A stretch of DNA of 64,000 bases from Corynebacterium sp. MSK008 (GTDB lineage Bacteria; Actinomycetota; Actinomycetes; Mycobacteriales; Mycobacteriaceae): NCBI RefSeq assembly GCF_030232585.1, contig NZ_JASPJX010000011.1, positions 1 through 64,000 on the forward strand, given 5' to 3'. The notes below the pieces were generated by a model. That model was not told the DNA's origin. It searched no databases and saw only the letters and a list, made by a program, of their open reading frames with translations. The position numbers were made by a program, and so were the translations under genes. This document shows positions 17,501 to 25,503 of the stretch, piece after piece; the stretch's first letter is position 1; the number at the start of each line of letters is the position of its first letter.

Positions 17501-17765
17501 ACCCCAGCTCAACGGCCCGGTCCACCAAGTCCTCCGGCTCGCTCGCTCCGCCGAGGAAGCTATACGAGCTGACGGTGTGCAGCTCGGCGAACGGTGTCGT
17601 CGATAGGCATTGCTTTTGTGGCGAGGCCGCCGGCTCCGCTTTGCCGTACGCTGCGTCTGCGGGCGTGCCGGTGTGGCCGACCTGCACCGGCTCCGGGCCT
17701 GGGCGGCCGGAGAGGATACGTTCGAGCCGCGACCACGACAGCGGCGCTCCCCCGTTGAATCTCAT
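14589..17765 (-). CDS. dnaE2: Error-prone DNA polymerase III alpha subunit
   Basis: A 1058-residue translesion polymerase. It has an N-terminal PHP domain starting ELHTVSSYSFLGGASEPEDLV, the polymerase core with GRGSAANSAVCFALGIT and PDIDLDIESGRREEVIQYVY (catalytic aspartates), a helix-hairpin-helix region and a C-terminal OB domain with GMEDETGLINVVISVG. DnaE2 works with ImuA' and ImuB in damage-induced mutagenesis in mycobacteria; those partners are 10 kb away here, separated by an IS element and the methionine importer. Length is normal and the frame intact. A LexA-like site is just upstream. One GCYTATCGACG copy is near the start (17598). Confidence 0.95.
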   Translation of the reverse strand: MRFNGGAPLSWSRLERILSGRPGPEPVQVGHTGTPADAAYGKAEPAASPQKQCLSTTPFAELHTVSSYSFLGGASEPEDLVDRAVELGLSAVGLLDRDGFYGAVKFAEAAAAAGLDTVFGAELTLGDRVLPVIARGPEGYKRLSHLMADAHMATREKGKVAYPPLELIGDQLGGTCVVLAGWRWVGEIDHLVDVFGAGNVVLEYEVSMTPEDADRHAALDRARDAHAEKIPAIVTAMPAAATRDQARLAQAKRALARRESLAQAHGDLHPMGANWLRSGDQLQRMYPGCEEKLAYSVELAKRCAFTLDLVAPELPRYPTPDGRSEMDHLRNLTLASAQFRYASRGPEVRRKAMAQIRYELEVIEELNFPGYFLIVYNLVDFCARQNIMCQGRGSAANSAVCFALGITNVEPIEAGLLFERFLSPDRDGPPDIDLDIESGRREEVIQYVYDTYGRDNAAQVANVITYRTKGAVRDAARALGFAQGAADSWAKGMAEVPEGVEKLAAQFKGQPRHLGIHSGGMVICDRPIADVVPVEWARMENRSVVQWDKDDCASAGLVKFDLLGLGMLEALHHMVDLVEETTGRTVHLWELPLDDAHVYDMLCRADSVGVFQVESRAQMGTLPRLKPRRFFDLVVEVALIRPGPIQGGSVHPYLRRRDGLEPVEYDHPVLERALGKTLGIPLFQEQLMQICVDAAGFSGREADALRRAMGSKRSPARMAALKSRFFEGCWRTNEIGSDVAERLWQKIVAFAAYGFPESHSQSFASLVYFSAWFKRHYPAQFCVGLLRAQPMGFYSPQSLIQDARRHGVEVLPVCVNNSGCEALCVDSSTIRVGLNLVRGLGADAALRIEQAAPFDGIADLARRADLSVEHVEALARAGALDCFGVTRRQALWQAGVAATEREGMLPGLSSVVAPSLPGMNPFELMAADVAATGVTPGLMPVEMVRAALSAQGVVPAAELLHGVEDGTRVRVAGVITHRQHPATAGGVTFLGMEDETGLINVVISVGLWNKQRVLARTAKALVVRGIVQNASGAVSVVADRLEPLAMGELLSRGSRDFR

Positions 17766-17785
17766 GGCGGGAACGCTACCACTGT

Positions 17786-17801
17786 TCGAAACTGTGTGCT
17801 A
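17786..17801 (-). promoter_or_regulatory. Possible LexA (SOS) box of dnaE2
   Basis: TCGAAACTGTGTGCTA, 20 bp upstream of the start, has a perfect left half of the actinobacterial TCGAA-N6-TTCGA type and a degenerate right half. A further GTTCGA lies nearby. Function as a SOS box is inferred from the gene's role. Confidence 0.4.
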
Positions 17802-17942
17802 GTTCGAGCGGTGCTCTTTCGGGTCACCGCCGCCCACCTCCGGCAGCCGCCACCGCCAAATCCAGCTACAAGGATCCAGCTAATCGCCCCCAGGGGGAGC
17901 GCGGACAAAAAGTTGGAGTGTTGGGGGCTGGAAGGTATTCCG

Positions 17943-19694
17943 ATGCCTGCAGGGTTTCCATCTGATATCCGCGTTGGTGCGGTTAAGAGGTTTTTGGCTG
18001 GGTCGTCTGCCCGTGAGGTCTGCGACTGGGCTGAAGACGTGTGTGGTCGCCGACCGTCGGTGGCCACGGTCGGCAACTGGGTTGCAGCCAAACGCCAAGG
18101 CCAGTCCTTTGACGGTGCGCGACGCGCCTACGACGCTGAGACCATCGCAAAAGTTGTCGCACGCAGGTTGACCTCGAAGGCGACGGTGCGTGATATCGCC
18201 GTGGAGTTCGATGTCAACGACACCGCAGCACTGACCTGGACGAAACGGTATTGGCCCGACGATGACGAACGCGATTTGGCAGCGTCGATGACATTCGACG
18301 AGGCCTTTGCGGCGACAATGGAACGCGTGAGCAAACACCGCAAAGTCCAACGCAACCATCAGCAGCAGCGAGTCGATGAGGCAGCCGATGCAAAAAGACC
18401 ACCCCGGCCAGTCAACGAGTGGCTGCCAGGGCCTGGGCCGATAGACGATATCGCTGATTTACCCAGTGACATGGACGAGCTGAAAAAGCTCGTTGTCGAG
18501 ATGCGTGACCGGGAAACGGTCAAAGACGCCATTATCCACGTGCTCATGAGCGACGGTGAGCCGCAGGGAAACGGCGACGTCCGTGACGGTGAGCCGCGGG
18601 GAAAAGGCGACGTCCGTGACGGTGAGCTGTCGACCGCGGCGAAAGCTGCTGTGGTGGTTGCCCTCACGGACGCCCACGGGTTTTCCATCGCCAAGGCATG
18701 CGCGGTCGTCGGGATTGCGCAGTCGACGTTTTACTACCACCGACACAAACACACGCAGGTGGTGCAACAGCGCGAACAGCGCCACGCTGCACTCAAACCG
18801 TTGATCTTGCAGGCAGCCGCCGAATCCGGGCAGAGCTACGGGTACCGGCGCATCCATGCCTGGTTGAAGATCATGGGGCATACGGTGTCGGAAAAGATCG
18901 TGCGCACCCTGATGAAAGAGCTTGGGTGCCGCCCGCCAGCGAAGGTGTCGGGCAAGTACTCCTCCTACACCGGTGAAACCGACCATAAGCCGGCAAACCT
19001 GCTGCTGATCACCCCACCCGACAGCAGCGACGGGGATGCGGATTCGGATGCGGCCCGGCCGGTTGTTGAACCGTCGCAGTACTTCATCGACCACGCCGAC
19101 GCTCAGGGGCTTACCCACGATTTCCACGCTGATGCCCCGTGGGAGAAAATCGGCACCGACGTCACCGAAATCCACTGCCCCGACGGGAAGTTGTTCCTAT
19201 CGGCAGCGATCGATTTCTACGACGGGATGCCGATTGCGGTGACCATGTCGACGTCGCCGAATCACGACCTGGTCGCCGAGATGATCGCGCGAATCGACGA
19301 GCTAAAACCCGACGAGGCAAAACCGATTATCCATTCCGATCGTGGTGGGCTCTACCGCAGTGAACGCTGGGTCAGCCTGATTACCGACCACACCCACAAC
19401 ATCCTGGATTGCCCCAACTGCCAAGCCGATGCGTGGTGCGACACCCGGTGGCGCTACATCCCGTCACTGTCGCGCAAGGCCACCAGCGGCGACAACGCGC
19501 GCACCGAGGGGTTCTTCGGCACGATGAAACAAGAACTGCTCAAAGGCAGACCTGTGGTGTCAACGATGACGGTGGCGCAGATGCGCGACTATATTGACAC
19601 CTACATCGACTTCTACATCCACAGACGATTGAAGTCGACACTCGGCGACGGCTACACCACCATCGCCGAACACCGACAAGCACTGAGTGCATAA
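17943..19694 (+). CDS. IS3-family transposase
   Basis: A 583-residue DDE transposase in one frame, unlike most IS3 members, which need a -1 frameshift. An N-terminal helix-turn-helix region (about 1-110), an HTH_21-like segment with YGYRRIHAWL (about 299-308) and an rve integrase core follow. The probable triad is Asp406 (GTDVTEI), Asp466 (IHSDRGGLY) and Glu522 (RTEGFFGTMK). The D-E spacing of 55 is longer than the usual 35 and includes a CPNC-x6-C segment. Start chosen at ATG 17943 just inside the left inverted repeat. The frame is intact, so the element may be active. Confidence 0.9.
   Translation: MPAGFPSDIRVGAVKRFLAGSSAREVCDWAEDVCGRRPSVATVGNWVAAKRQGQSFDGARRAYDAETIAKVVARRLTSKATVRDIAVEFDVNDTAALTWTKRYWPDDDERDLAASMTFDEAFAATMERVSKHRKVQRNHQQQRVDEAADAKRPPRPVNEWLPGPGPIDDIADLPSDMDELKKLVVEMRDRETVKDAIIHVLMSDGEPQGNGDVRDGEPRGKGDVRDGELSTAAKAAVVVALTDAHGFSIAKACAVVGIAQSTFYYHRHKHTQVVQQREQRHAALKPLILQAAAESGQSYGYRRIHAWLKIMGHTVSEKIVRTLMKELGCRPPAKVSGKYSSYTGETDHKPANLLLITPPDSSDGDADSDAARPVVEPSQYFIDHADAQGLTHDFHADAPWEKIGTDVTEIHCPDGKLFLSAAIDFYDGMPIAVTMSTSPNHDLVAEMIARIDELKPDEAKPIIHSDRGGLYRSERWVSLITDHTHNILDCPNCQADAWCDTRWRYIPSLSRKATSGDNARTEGFFGTMKQELLKGRPVVSTMTVAQMRDYIDTYIDFYIHRRLKSTLGDGYTTIAEHRQALSA
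18552..18650 (+). repeat. In-frame 33-bp tandem repeat in the transposase
   Basis: A 33-bp unit starting GACGGTGAGCC begins at 18552 and 18585 and is partially repeated from 18618. It encodes DGEP(Q/R)G(N/K)GDVR twice, then DGEL, in the linker between the N-terminal and integrase parts. Confidence 0.85.
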
Positions 19695-19875
19695 CAACGA
19701 GACAAAGTCCCCCAAATGCACTCCAAGAATTTGTCCGCATCCCCAGGGGCCGGATAGCTGGGTCTTACTAGCTGGATCCGCGAAAAGGGGCACCAAAGGA
19801 GCCGCAGACAGGCCACAAAAACCGCCACGCTCACACCCCCGGACAGACAGCTCGGTTAAGGAATCTAGCCAGAAA

Positions 19876-19905
19876 TAGACTAAGCGGTACATAGGGTGCT
19901 AGATT
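19876..19905 (+). promoter_or_regulatory. metQ operon promoter with McbR-like box
   Basis: TAGAC-N6-GTACA (19876-19891) is followed by a -10 TAGATT (19900-19905). The arrangement copies that at metY. A leader of about 35 nt with an AAGGAG ribosome site precedes metQ, so this transcript is not leaderless. Confidence 0.5.
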
Positions 19906-19942
19906 CTGACCCGTCATACATTCCCTACATAAGGAGACCCCA

Positions 19943-20839
19943 ATGCGTATCAAGCGCACCCTCGCAACCGTTGCTGCGGCTGCCCTGGCCACCACCGGTT
20001 TGGTCGCCTGCTCCAACGAGTCCGAAGACGCTGCAAACACCGCGGACAACGCCGCCGGCGACAACGTCACCGTCAAGATCGGCACCACCGAAGCCGACCA
20101 GGAAGCATGGCGCGTATTCAAGGACCTGGCCAGCGACAACGGCATCACCCTAGACATCGTCTCCTTCTCCGACTACTCCCCGGTCAACGAAGCGCTCGCA
20201 CAGGGTGAGCTGGACGTGAACAAGTTCCAGCACATCAAGTACCTCGCCGAGTACAACAAGGCCTCCAACAACGACCTGCGCGTCGTCGGCTCCACCGAGA
20301 TCGTGCCGCTGGCGCTGTTCTGGAAGGACCACGACTCCATCGACGGCATCGAGGGCGAGTCCGTCGCCATCCCGAACGACCCGTCCAACCAGGGCCGCGC
20401 GATCAACGTGCTGGTCCAGGCGGGCCTGCTCACCCTGAGCGACACCGTCGCAGATGAGCTCGCCCCGACCCCGGCCGACATCGACAAGGACGCCTCCAAG
20501 GTCACCGTCACCCCGGTCGACGCATCCCAGACCCCGTCCGCCTACAACGAGGGCAAGCCGGCCATCATCAACAACACCTGGCTGGACCGCGCCGGCATCG
20601 AGCCGAACCTGGCCATCTTCGAGGACGACCCGGAGTCCAAGGAGGCTGAGCCGTACATCAACGTCTTCGCCGCCCAGGCCGACAACATCGACGACGAGAC
20701 CCTGAACAAGCTGGTCGAGCTGTGGCAGACCCCGGAGGTCGCCGAGGCCGCGGCCAAGGACTCCAAGGGCACCTCCGTGCCGGTCTACCGTGATCAGGCT
20801 GAGCTCAACGAGATCCTGGACCGTCTCCAGAACAAGTAA
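19943..20839 (+). CDS. metQ: Methionine-binding lipoprotein MetQ (first copy)
   Basis: A 298-residue substrate-binding protein of the NlpA/MetQ family. The signal peptide ends in a lipobox LVAC, giving lipidation at Cys23. Typical family segments are VKIGTTEADQEAW, NKFQHIKYL and IPNDPSNQGRAINVLVQAGLL. It delivers methionine to MetNI at the membrane. It is first in a four-gene operon and has a ribosome site AAGGAG. An almost colinear paralogue follows 36 bp downstream. Confidence 0.93.
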   Translation: MRIKRTLATVAAAALATTGLVACSNESEDAANTADNAAGDNVTVKIGTTEADQEAWRVFKDLASDNGITLDIVSFSDYSPVNEALAQGELDVNKFQHIKYLAEYNKASNNDLRVVGSTEIVPLALFWKDHDSIDGIEGESVAIPNDPSNQGRAINVLVQAGLLTLSDTVADELAPTPADIDKDASKVTVTPVDASQTPSAYNEGKPAIINNTWLDRAGIEPNLAIFEDDPESKEAEPYINVFAAQADNIDDETLNKLVELWQTPEVAEAAAKDSKGTSVPVYRDQAELNEILDRLQNK

Positions 20840-20875
20840 GTCTCCGGGCACATCGCAACACAAAGGAGCACGCTT

Positions 20876-21763
20876 ATGCGTACCAAGCGCGTAATCGCCG
20901 CGGCCGCGGCATCCCTCATTGCAGCCACTGGGCTGGTGGGCTGCTCGTCGGAGACGGAATCGGCGTCGACAAGCGATGGCGACAATGTCACCGTGAAAAT
21001 CGGCACCACCGATGCCGACCAGAAGGCCTGGAGTGTCTTCGCTGACGAGGCACAGAAGGCCGGCATCGATCTGGACATCATTCGGTTCACCGAGTACCCG
21101 CAGGTCAACCCGGCGCAAGTCGAGGGCCAGATTGAGATCTCGAAGTTCCAGACGATTAACTACCAGGCCCAGTACAACGCCACCGCCGGCGAGGACCTGC
21201 GCATCATCGGCTCGGGCGAGATCAACATTCTGGGCTTGTACTGGAAGGACCACGACTCCCTCGACGGCATCGAGGGCGAAGAGGTGGCCATCCCGAACGA
21301 CCCGTCCAACCAGGGCCGCGCCATCAACGTGCTGGTCCAGGCGGGCCTGCTCACCCTGCGAGACGGCGCGTCCAAGCTGACCCCGACCCCGGCCGACATT
21401 GACAAGGACGCCTCCAAGGTCAAGGTCGTCGCCGTGGACGCTTCCCAGACGCCGAACGCCTACAACGAGGGCCGCCCGGCAATCATCAACAACAACTGGC
21501 TGGCGCGCGCGGGCATCGACCCGGCCTCCTCTGTGGCCGCGGACGACCCGAACTCGGAGCTGGCGGAGCCGTACATCAACGTCTTCACCGTCTCCGGCGA
21601 CGACCTGGACAACGAGACCTACGAAAAGATCGTGGACGTCTGGCAGTCCGAGGAAGTCACCGCGGCGCTCAACGAGGACTCCAACGGCACCGCCGTGCAG
21701 GTCCAGCGCTCCAAGGAGGAACTCAACGAGATCCTCGACCGCCTTGTGGAGGAGTACAAGTAG
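20876..21763 (+). CDS. metQ: Methionine-binding lipoprotein MetQ (second copy)
   Basis: A 295-residue paralogue of the preceding gene with lipobox LVGC and the same family blocks (IPNDPSNQGRAINVLVQAGLL is identical). The ligand-facing parts differ, for example EISKFQTINYQAQY in place of NKFQHIKYLAEY. Two binding proteins feeding one MetNI could broaden the ligand range, for instance D- and L-methionine, sulfoxide or peptides; this is inference. It has its own ribosome site AAAGGAG and its stop abuts the metN ATG. Confidence 0.92.
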   Translation: MRTKRVIAAAAASLIAATGLVGCSSETESASTSDGDNVTVKIGTTDADQKAWSVFADEAQKAGIDLDIIRFTEYPQVNPAQVEGQIEISKFQTINYQAQYNATAGEDLRIIGSGEINILGLYWKDHDSLDGIEGEEVAIPNDPSNQGRAINVLVQAGLLTLRDGASKLTPTPADIDKDASKVKVVAVDASQTPNAYNEGRPAIINNNWLARAGIDPASSVAADDPNSELAEPYINVFTVSGDDLDNETYEKIVDVWQSEEVTAALNEDSNGTAVQVQRSKEELNEILDRLVEEYK

Positions 21764-22792
21764 ATGGCAAAAACCGGCACCCGGATTGAGTTCCGGAACG
21801 TATCCAAGGTTTTCAAAACCAAAGACCGCGAGGTCAAAGCCGTCGACGACGTCACCCTGACCGTCGAGCCGGGCGAGATCCTCGGCGTGATCGGCTATTC
21901 GGGTGCCGGCAAGTCCACGCTTGTCCGCCTCATCAACGGCCTGGACATGCCCACCTCGGGGCAATTGCTTCTCGACGGCACCGACGTCGTCGGCATGCCC
22001 GAGCGCAAACTGCGCGAAATCCGCCGCAACGTCGGCATGATCTTCCAACAGTTCAACCTCTTTTCCTCCCGCACCGCCGCCGGCAACATCGAGTACCCGC
22101 TGAAGCTGGCCGGTGTGGACAAGCAGGAACGCAAGCGCCGCGTCGCGGAGCTGCTCGACTTCGTCGGTTTGTCCGAGCGCGGCGAGAACTATCCGGAGCA
22201 GCTCTCCGGCGGCCAGAAGCAGCGCGTGGGCATCGCCCGTGCGCTGGCGACCAACCCGTCGCTTTTGCTTGCCGACGAAGCCACGTCCGCCCTCGACCCC
22301 GAAACCACCCAAGAGGTCCTCGGCGTGCTGCGCCGTGTCAACGAGGAACTGGGCATCACGATCGTGGTGATCACCCACGAGATGGACGTCATCCGCGCCA
22401 TCGCCGACAAGGTCGCCGTCATGGAAGACGGCAAGGTGGTGGAGTACGGCAGCGTCTACGACGTGTTCGCCAACCCGCAAACTTCCGTGGCGCAGCGCTT
22501 CGCCGCCACCAGCTTGCGCAACCGCCCCGACGAGGTGGAGGCGCGCGAGCTTCTGGCCAAGCCGGGCCGCCTGTTCACCGTGGACCTGACGGAGGATTCC
22601 GGGTTCTTCGGCGCGGCGGAGGCCGCCCGCGAGCGCGGCGTGTCGGTGGAGCCGGTGCACGCCGGCATCACCACCTTGCAGGAGCGCTCCTTCGGCAAGA
22701 TGACCGTGCGCCTTAACGGCGACGATGCCGCCATCAACGAGTTTTTATCCACGCTGCAGCGAAGTACCGAGATTGAGGAGATCACCCGATGA
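21764..22792 (+). CDS. metN: Methionine import ATP-binding protein MetN
   Basis: A 342-residue ABC ATPase: Walker A GYSGAGKST, signature LSGGQKQR and Walker B LLLADEAT, followed by the C-terminal NIL/ACT-like domain (about 265-342, starting ARELLAKPGRLF) that binds methionine and inhibits transport when it is abundant in the cell. It energises MetI. It begins directly at the metQ2 stop and overlaps metI by 4 bp (ATGA). Confidence 0.95.
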   Translation: MAKTGTRIEFRNVSKVFKTKDREVKAVDDVTLTVEPGEILGVIGYSGAGKSTLVRLINGLDMPTSGQLLLDGTDVVGMPERKLREIRRNVGMIFQQFNLFSSRTAAGNIEYPLKLAGVDKQERKRRVAELLDFVGLSERGENYPEQLSGGQKQRVGIARALATNPSLLLADEATSALDPETTQEVLGVLRRVNEELGITIVVITHEMDVIRAIADKVAVMEDGKVVEYGSVYDVFANPQTSVAQRFAATSLRNRPDEVEARELLAKPGRLFTVDLTEDSGFFGAAEAARERGVSVEPVHAGITTLQERSFGKMTVRLNGDDAAINEFLSTLQRSTEIEEITR

Positions 22793-23490
22793 CCGCGTTG
22801 AACACTGGCGTAACCGAGTACATCCTCGCCGAGCCGAACTGGGACACCCTCGGTCCCACCTTCCTCGAAGCGATCGGCGACACGCTGTGGATGGTGGCCA
22901 TCACCATGGTCGTCGGCGGGTTCTTCGGCCTGCTTTTAGGCCTGTTTTTGTACACCACCCGCCCGGGCGGCATCCTGCAGAACAAGGCGGTGTACACCAT
23001 CATCAACGTGGCGGTGAACTTCTTCCGCCCCATCCCGTTCATCATCATGATCGCGATGCTCTACCCGCTGACCTTGCAGGTGGTGGGCACCACCATCGGC
23101 CGCGCCGCGGCGACGTTCGTGATGTGCTTCTCCGCCACGTTCACCGTCGCCCGCATTGTGGAGCAGAACCTGGTGGCCATTGACCCCGGCGTGATCGAGG
23201 CGGCCCGCTCCATGGGCGCGAGCCCGTGGAAGATCATCACCTCGGTGATCCTGCCGGAGGCGCTCGGCCCGCTGATTTTGGGCTACACCTTCATCTTCAT
23301 CGCGGTGATCGACATGTCCGCCATGGCCGGCTACATCGGCGGCGGCGGCGTGGGCGACTTCGCCATCGTGTACGGTTACCGCGCGTTCGAGCCCCAGGTC
23401 ACCTGGGCTGCGGTACTGGTCATCGTGGTCATCGTGCAGCTGGCGCAGTTCCTGGGCAACTGGCTGTCCAAGAAGGTCATGCGCCGGTAA
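22789..23490 (+). CDS. metI: Methionine import permease MetI
   Basis: A 233-residue inner-membrane permease with five to six membrane segments and the EAA motif EAARSMGASPWKIITSVILPEA that docks to MetN. Slightly longer than Escherichia coli MetI because of an N-terminal extension. Last of the metQQNI operon proper; the next gene starts 12 bp downstream and is probably cotranscribed. Confidence 0.95.
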   Translation: MTALNTGVTEYILAEPNWDTLGPTFLEAIGDTLWMVAITMVVGGFFGLLLGLFLYTTRPGGILQNKAVYTIINVAVNFFRPIPFIIMIAMLYPLTLQVVGTTIGRAAATFVMCFSATFTVARIVEQNLVAIDPGVIEAARSMGASPWKIITSVILPEALGPLILGYTFIFIAVIDMSAMAGYIGGGGVGDFAIVYGYRAFEPQVTWAAVLVIVVIVQLAQFLGNWLSKKVMRR

Positions 23491-23501
23491 GTTTGGGTGC
23501 C

Positions 23502-24272
23502 ATGAAGGTTGCGGCGTTCGACTTCGATGGCACTCTCCACCACCCTCCCCAGGGCTTCCGCGAGGAGGACATCGCCGCGATAGATGCCTGGCGCGCTGCC
23601 GGGCATCTTGCCATTTCTGCCACCGGCCGCTCCCGCACCGCCCTGGCTTACGGGATGCGCGGCAGCGGGCTCGGGTTCGACTACCAGGTGCTGTCCAACG
23701 GCGGTTCCGCCACAGACGGGGCGAACCGCCAGCTCATCTTCGGCCACGAGGTCGCCGGCTCCGTGTTACAGGCGACTTTGGACGCCTTCGGTTCCCGCGA
23801 GGGCCTGGCCATCTTCGGCACCACCCTGGGCCACGTCGACGGGGTGTTCGCCAACAACACCGGCGTCACCCACACCTTCACCGCGCACTTTGCGCAGATG
23901 ACTCCCGCGGACATCCCCGACCACCGCTTCGCCGTCGTGCCCATCTGGGTGCCCGGCAACGCGGACCTGCGCGCGGAGGTCGTCGACTGGGCGTCCACGC
24001 TCGGCGAGGTCGAGGTCGCGCAGAACCAGGACTACATCGATCTCATGGCCCCGGGCCGCTCCAAGGGCGCAGGCATTTCGCAGCTTCTCGACGTCCTCCG
24101 CCTCCCCCGCGAATCCATCCAGCTCTACACATTCGGCGATTCCTGGAACGACCTGCCCATGCACGCCATCGCGGACGTCTCCCACGGCTTCCACCACTCC
24201 CCCGCAGAGGTGCGCGCCGCCACGGACCGCGTCATCGGCTCCGTGGCGGAGGTCCTGGGCGAGTACATATAG
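23502..24272 (+). CDS. HAD-superfamily (Cof-like) hydrolase
   Basis: A 256-residue phosphatase of the HAD IIB (Cof) type. Motif I is FDFDGTL at 6-12, motif II the serine/threonine of SATGR near 45, motif III the lysine in RSKGAG near 190 and motif IV GDSWNDLPM near 218. Substrates are probably sugar or cofactor phosphates. The ATG at 23502 lies 12 bp after metI, suggesting read-through from the methionine operon, but no functional link is known. Confidence 0.85.
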   Translation: MKVAAFDFDGTLHHPPQGFREEDIAAIDAWRAAGHLAISATGRSRTALAYGMRGSGLGFDYQVLSNGGSATDGANRQLIFGHEVAGSVLQATLDAFGSREGLAIFGTTLGHVDGVFANNTGVTHTFTAHFAQMTPADIPDHRFAVVPIWVPGNADLRAEVVDWASTLGEVEVAQNQDYIDLMAPGRSKGAGISQLLDVLRLPRESIQLYTFGDSWNDLPMHAIADVSHGFHHSPAEVRAATDRVIGSVAEVLGEYI

Positions 24273-24302
24273 CTGTCTGGCGTTGTCCCAGGCTCACGCG
24301 CA

Positions 24303-24339
24303 GATCGTCTAGCAGCCGAGGAAACACCGCTAGACGATC
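24303..24339. repeat. Inverted repeat, hairpin 1
   Basis: GATCGTCTAGCAG (24303-24315) and CCGCTAGACGATC (24327-24339) form a 13-bp stem with one G-T pair around an 11-nt loop. It lies between convergent genes and has no U-tract. Confidence 0.85.
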
Positions 24340-24397
24340 AACGAAATCAGGCAGCGTTTCCCCAGGTGATAATGAACACGATTGTTGGTATCGGCCT

Positions 24398-24433
24398 GAT
24401 CGTCTAGCAGGGCGGCGATACTGCTAGACGATC
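24398..24433. repeat. Inverted repeat, hairpin 2
   Basis: GATCGTCTAGCAG (24398-24410) and CTGCTAGACGATC (24421-24433) form a perfect 13-bp stem with a 10-nt loop. The stem is the same as in hairpin 1; the loop sequence differs. Confidence 0.88.
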
Positions 24434-24482
24434 CGCGCCCGACCCCCCTGGCCCCAAGCCGGATACTCCGGATCCCGCAATC

Positions 24483-25364
24483 TCACCGCGACACAGGCGC
24501 AACCGACACCGCGACCCAGGCCGTACTCTCTTTCGGCGCCTTTCCGCACGAGTCGACCACACCGGACGCCGGGCGCTGCTCCAGCTGCACTTCGTACGCC
24601 TGGCCGGACGCAGTGTCGGTGACCAGGGCGGCACCACCATCAGGCGCAGCAACCTCGAACTGGCCATAGCGTGCACCGGGCACCTCGGCGGCGACGGCGA
24701 GCTCAGCCACCTGCTCGGCGGGACCGAGGGTGCCGCGGCCGCGGTTGCCGGGGACGAAGTAGCGGCCCTCGGATGCGTCGGCAAGCATGGCGTCGGTGGC
24801 CTCGATGTTCATGCGGCCGAAGCTGTAGGCCCACGGCATGAGCAGCATCGTCGGCGCGAAGCGGTGGCCCTTGATGTGGGAGGTCTCCCACACGACGTCG
24901 TTGCCGGGGCCGAACGGGTGGCGCGCGTGCAGCTCGTTGACCAGCGGGCGGCCCTTGACGGCGCAGCAGCGGTCGCGCTTAGCGTGGGTGCAAATCAGCA
25001 GCAGCGGGCGCTCGCGGCGTTCGGCGCCGTTGCGGCCCGGGCCTGACAGGTCCAGTTCCAGCAGCTCGTCGGGGCTGTCGACGTGCTTAACCTCGGTGAC
25101 GGCCTCGTCGGCGAAGACGAGGTAGAGGTGGTGGTCGGTGATGTTGCGGCCCTCGCGCGTTGGGTGGCGGATGAGCAGCAGGGTGGCGTCGTGAGCCTCC
25201 AGCATGGGCGCGAGCTTGGCGGTGAGTTCTTCGCCGAGGGCGGCGTCGCCCATGACGTCGCGAGGCCAGGCCTCCGGCCACTCGAAAAGCACGTACACCG
25301 AGCCGGGTTTGGCGGTTCCCGGCAGCGGTTCAACCTCTACATCAGAGCAGGGCAGTTGTTGCAT
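24483..25364 (-). CDS. Sucrase/ferredoxin-like protein
   Basis: A 293-residue protein of the Suc_Fer-like family. It has CTHAKRDRCC near residues 125-134 and later ETSHIKGHRFAPT; cysteines and histidine of this type resemble the thioredoxin-like [2Fe-2S] ferredoxin fold. In actinobacteria the family is common and its role is undefined, though redox or iron-sulfur function is presumed. It ends close to the two hairpins. Confidence 0.8.
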   Translation of the reverse strand: MQQLPCSDVEVEPLPGTAKPGSVYVLFEWPEAWPRDVMGDAALGEELTAKLAPMLEAHDATLLLIRHPTREGRNITDHHLYLVFADEAVTEVKHVDSPDELLELDLSGPGRNGAERRERPLLLICTHAKRDRCCAVKGRPLVNELHARHPFGPGNDVVWETSHIKGHRFAPTMLLMPWAYSFGRMNIEATDAMLADASEGRYFVPGNRGRGTLGPAEQVAELAVAAEVPGARYGQFEVAAPDGGAALVTDTASGQAYEVQLEQRPASGVVDSCGKAPKESTAWVAVSVAPVSR

Positions 25365-25503
25365 GGCACCACCATAGCTAAGCGTGCCCTAACCTGTAAG
25401 TCACCCTCTTGGACACCACTCCAAGTTATAACGGTTGTATAACCTTTTGCGGTTTTGCCCTTTTTCTTTTTGATCTCACCTGCCCGCTGGCTACGGTGAC
25501 TGG

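Larger units (their letters stand above)
17860..19777 (+). mobile_element. IS3-family insertion sequence
   Basis: An approximately 1.9-kb element. Its ends, 17860-17920 and 19719-19777, form an imperfect inverted repeat of about 60 bp starting ATCCAGCTA, with inner identical blocks GCGGACAAA and TTGGAGTG. It contains one transposase gene. A target-site duplication could not be fixed. It lies between dnaE2 and metQ without disrupting either coding region, but it separates the mutasome genes and adds sequence upstream of the metQ promoter. Confidence 0.85.

Noticed and set aside
17943-19694. Programmed frameshift in the transposase
   Set aside because: The whole protein, from N-terminal HTH to integrase core, is in a single frame.
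20150-22660. An 836-codon open frame on the minus strand opposite metQ-metQ-metN
   Set aside because: Antisense shadow of three clear genes; composition is Val/Gly/Arg-rich as expected for such shadows.
24303-24433. McbR operators in the twin hairpins
   Set aside because: They contain GTCTA...TAGAC in the opposite order from TAGAC-N6-GTCTA and with longer spacing, so they do not fit the McbR box.
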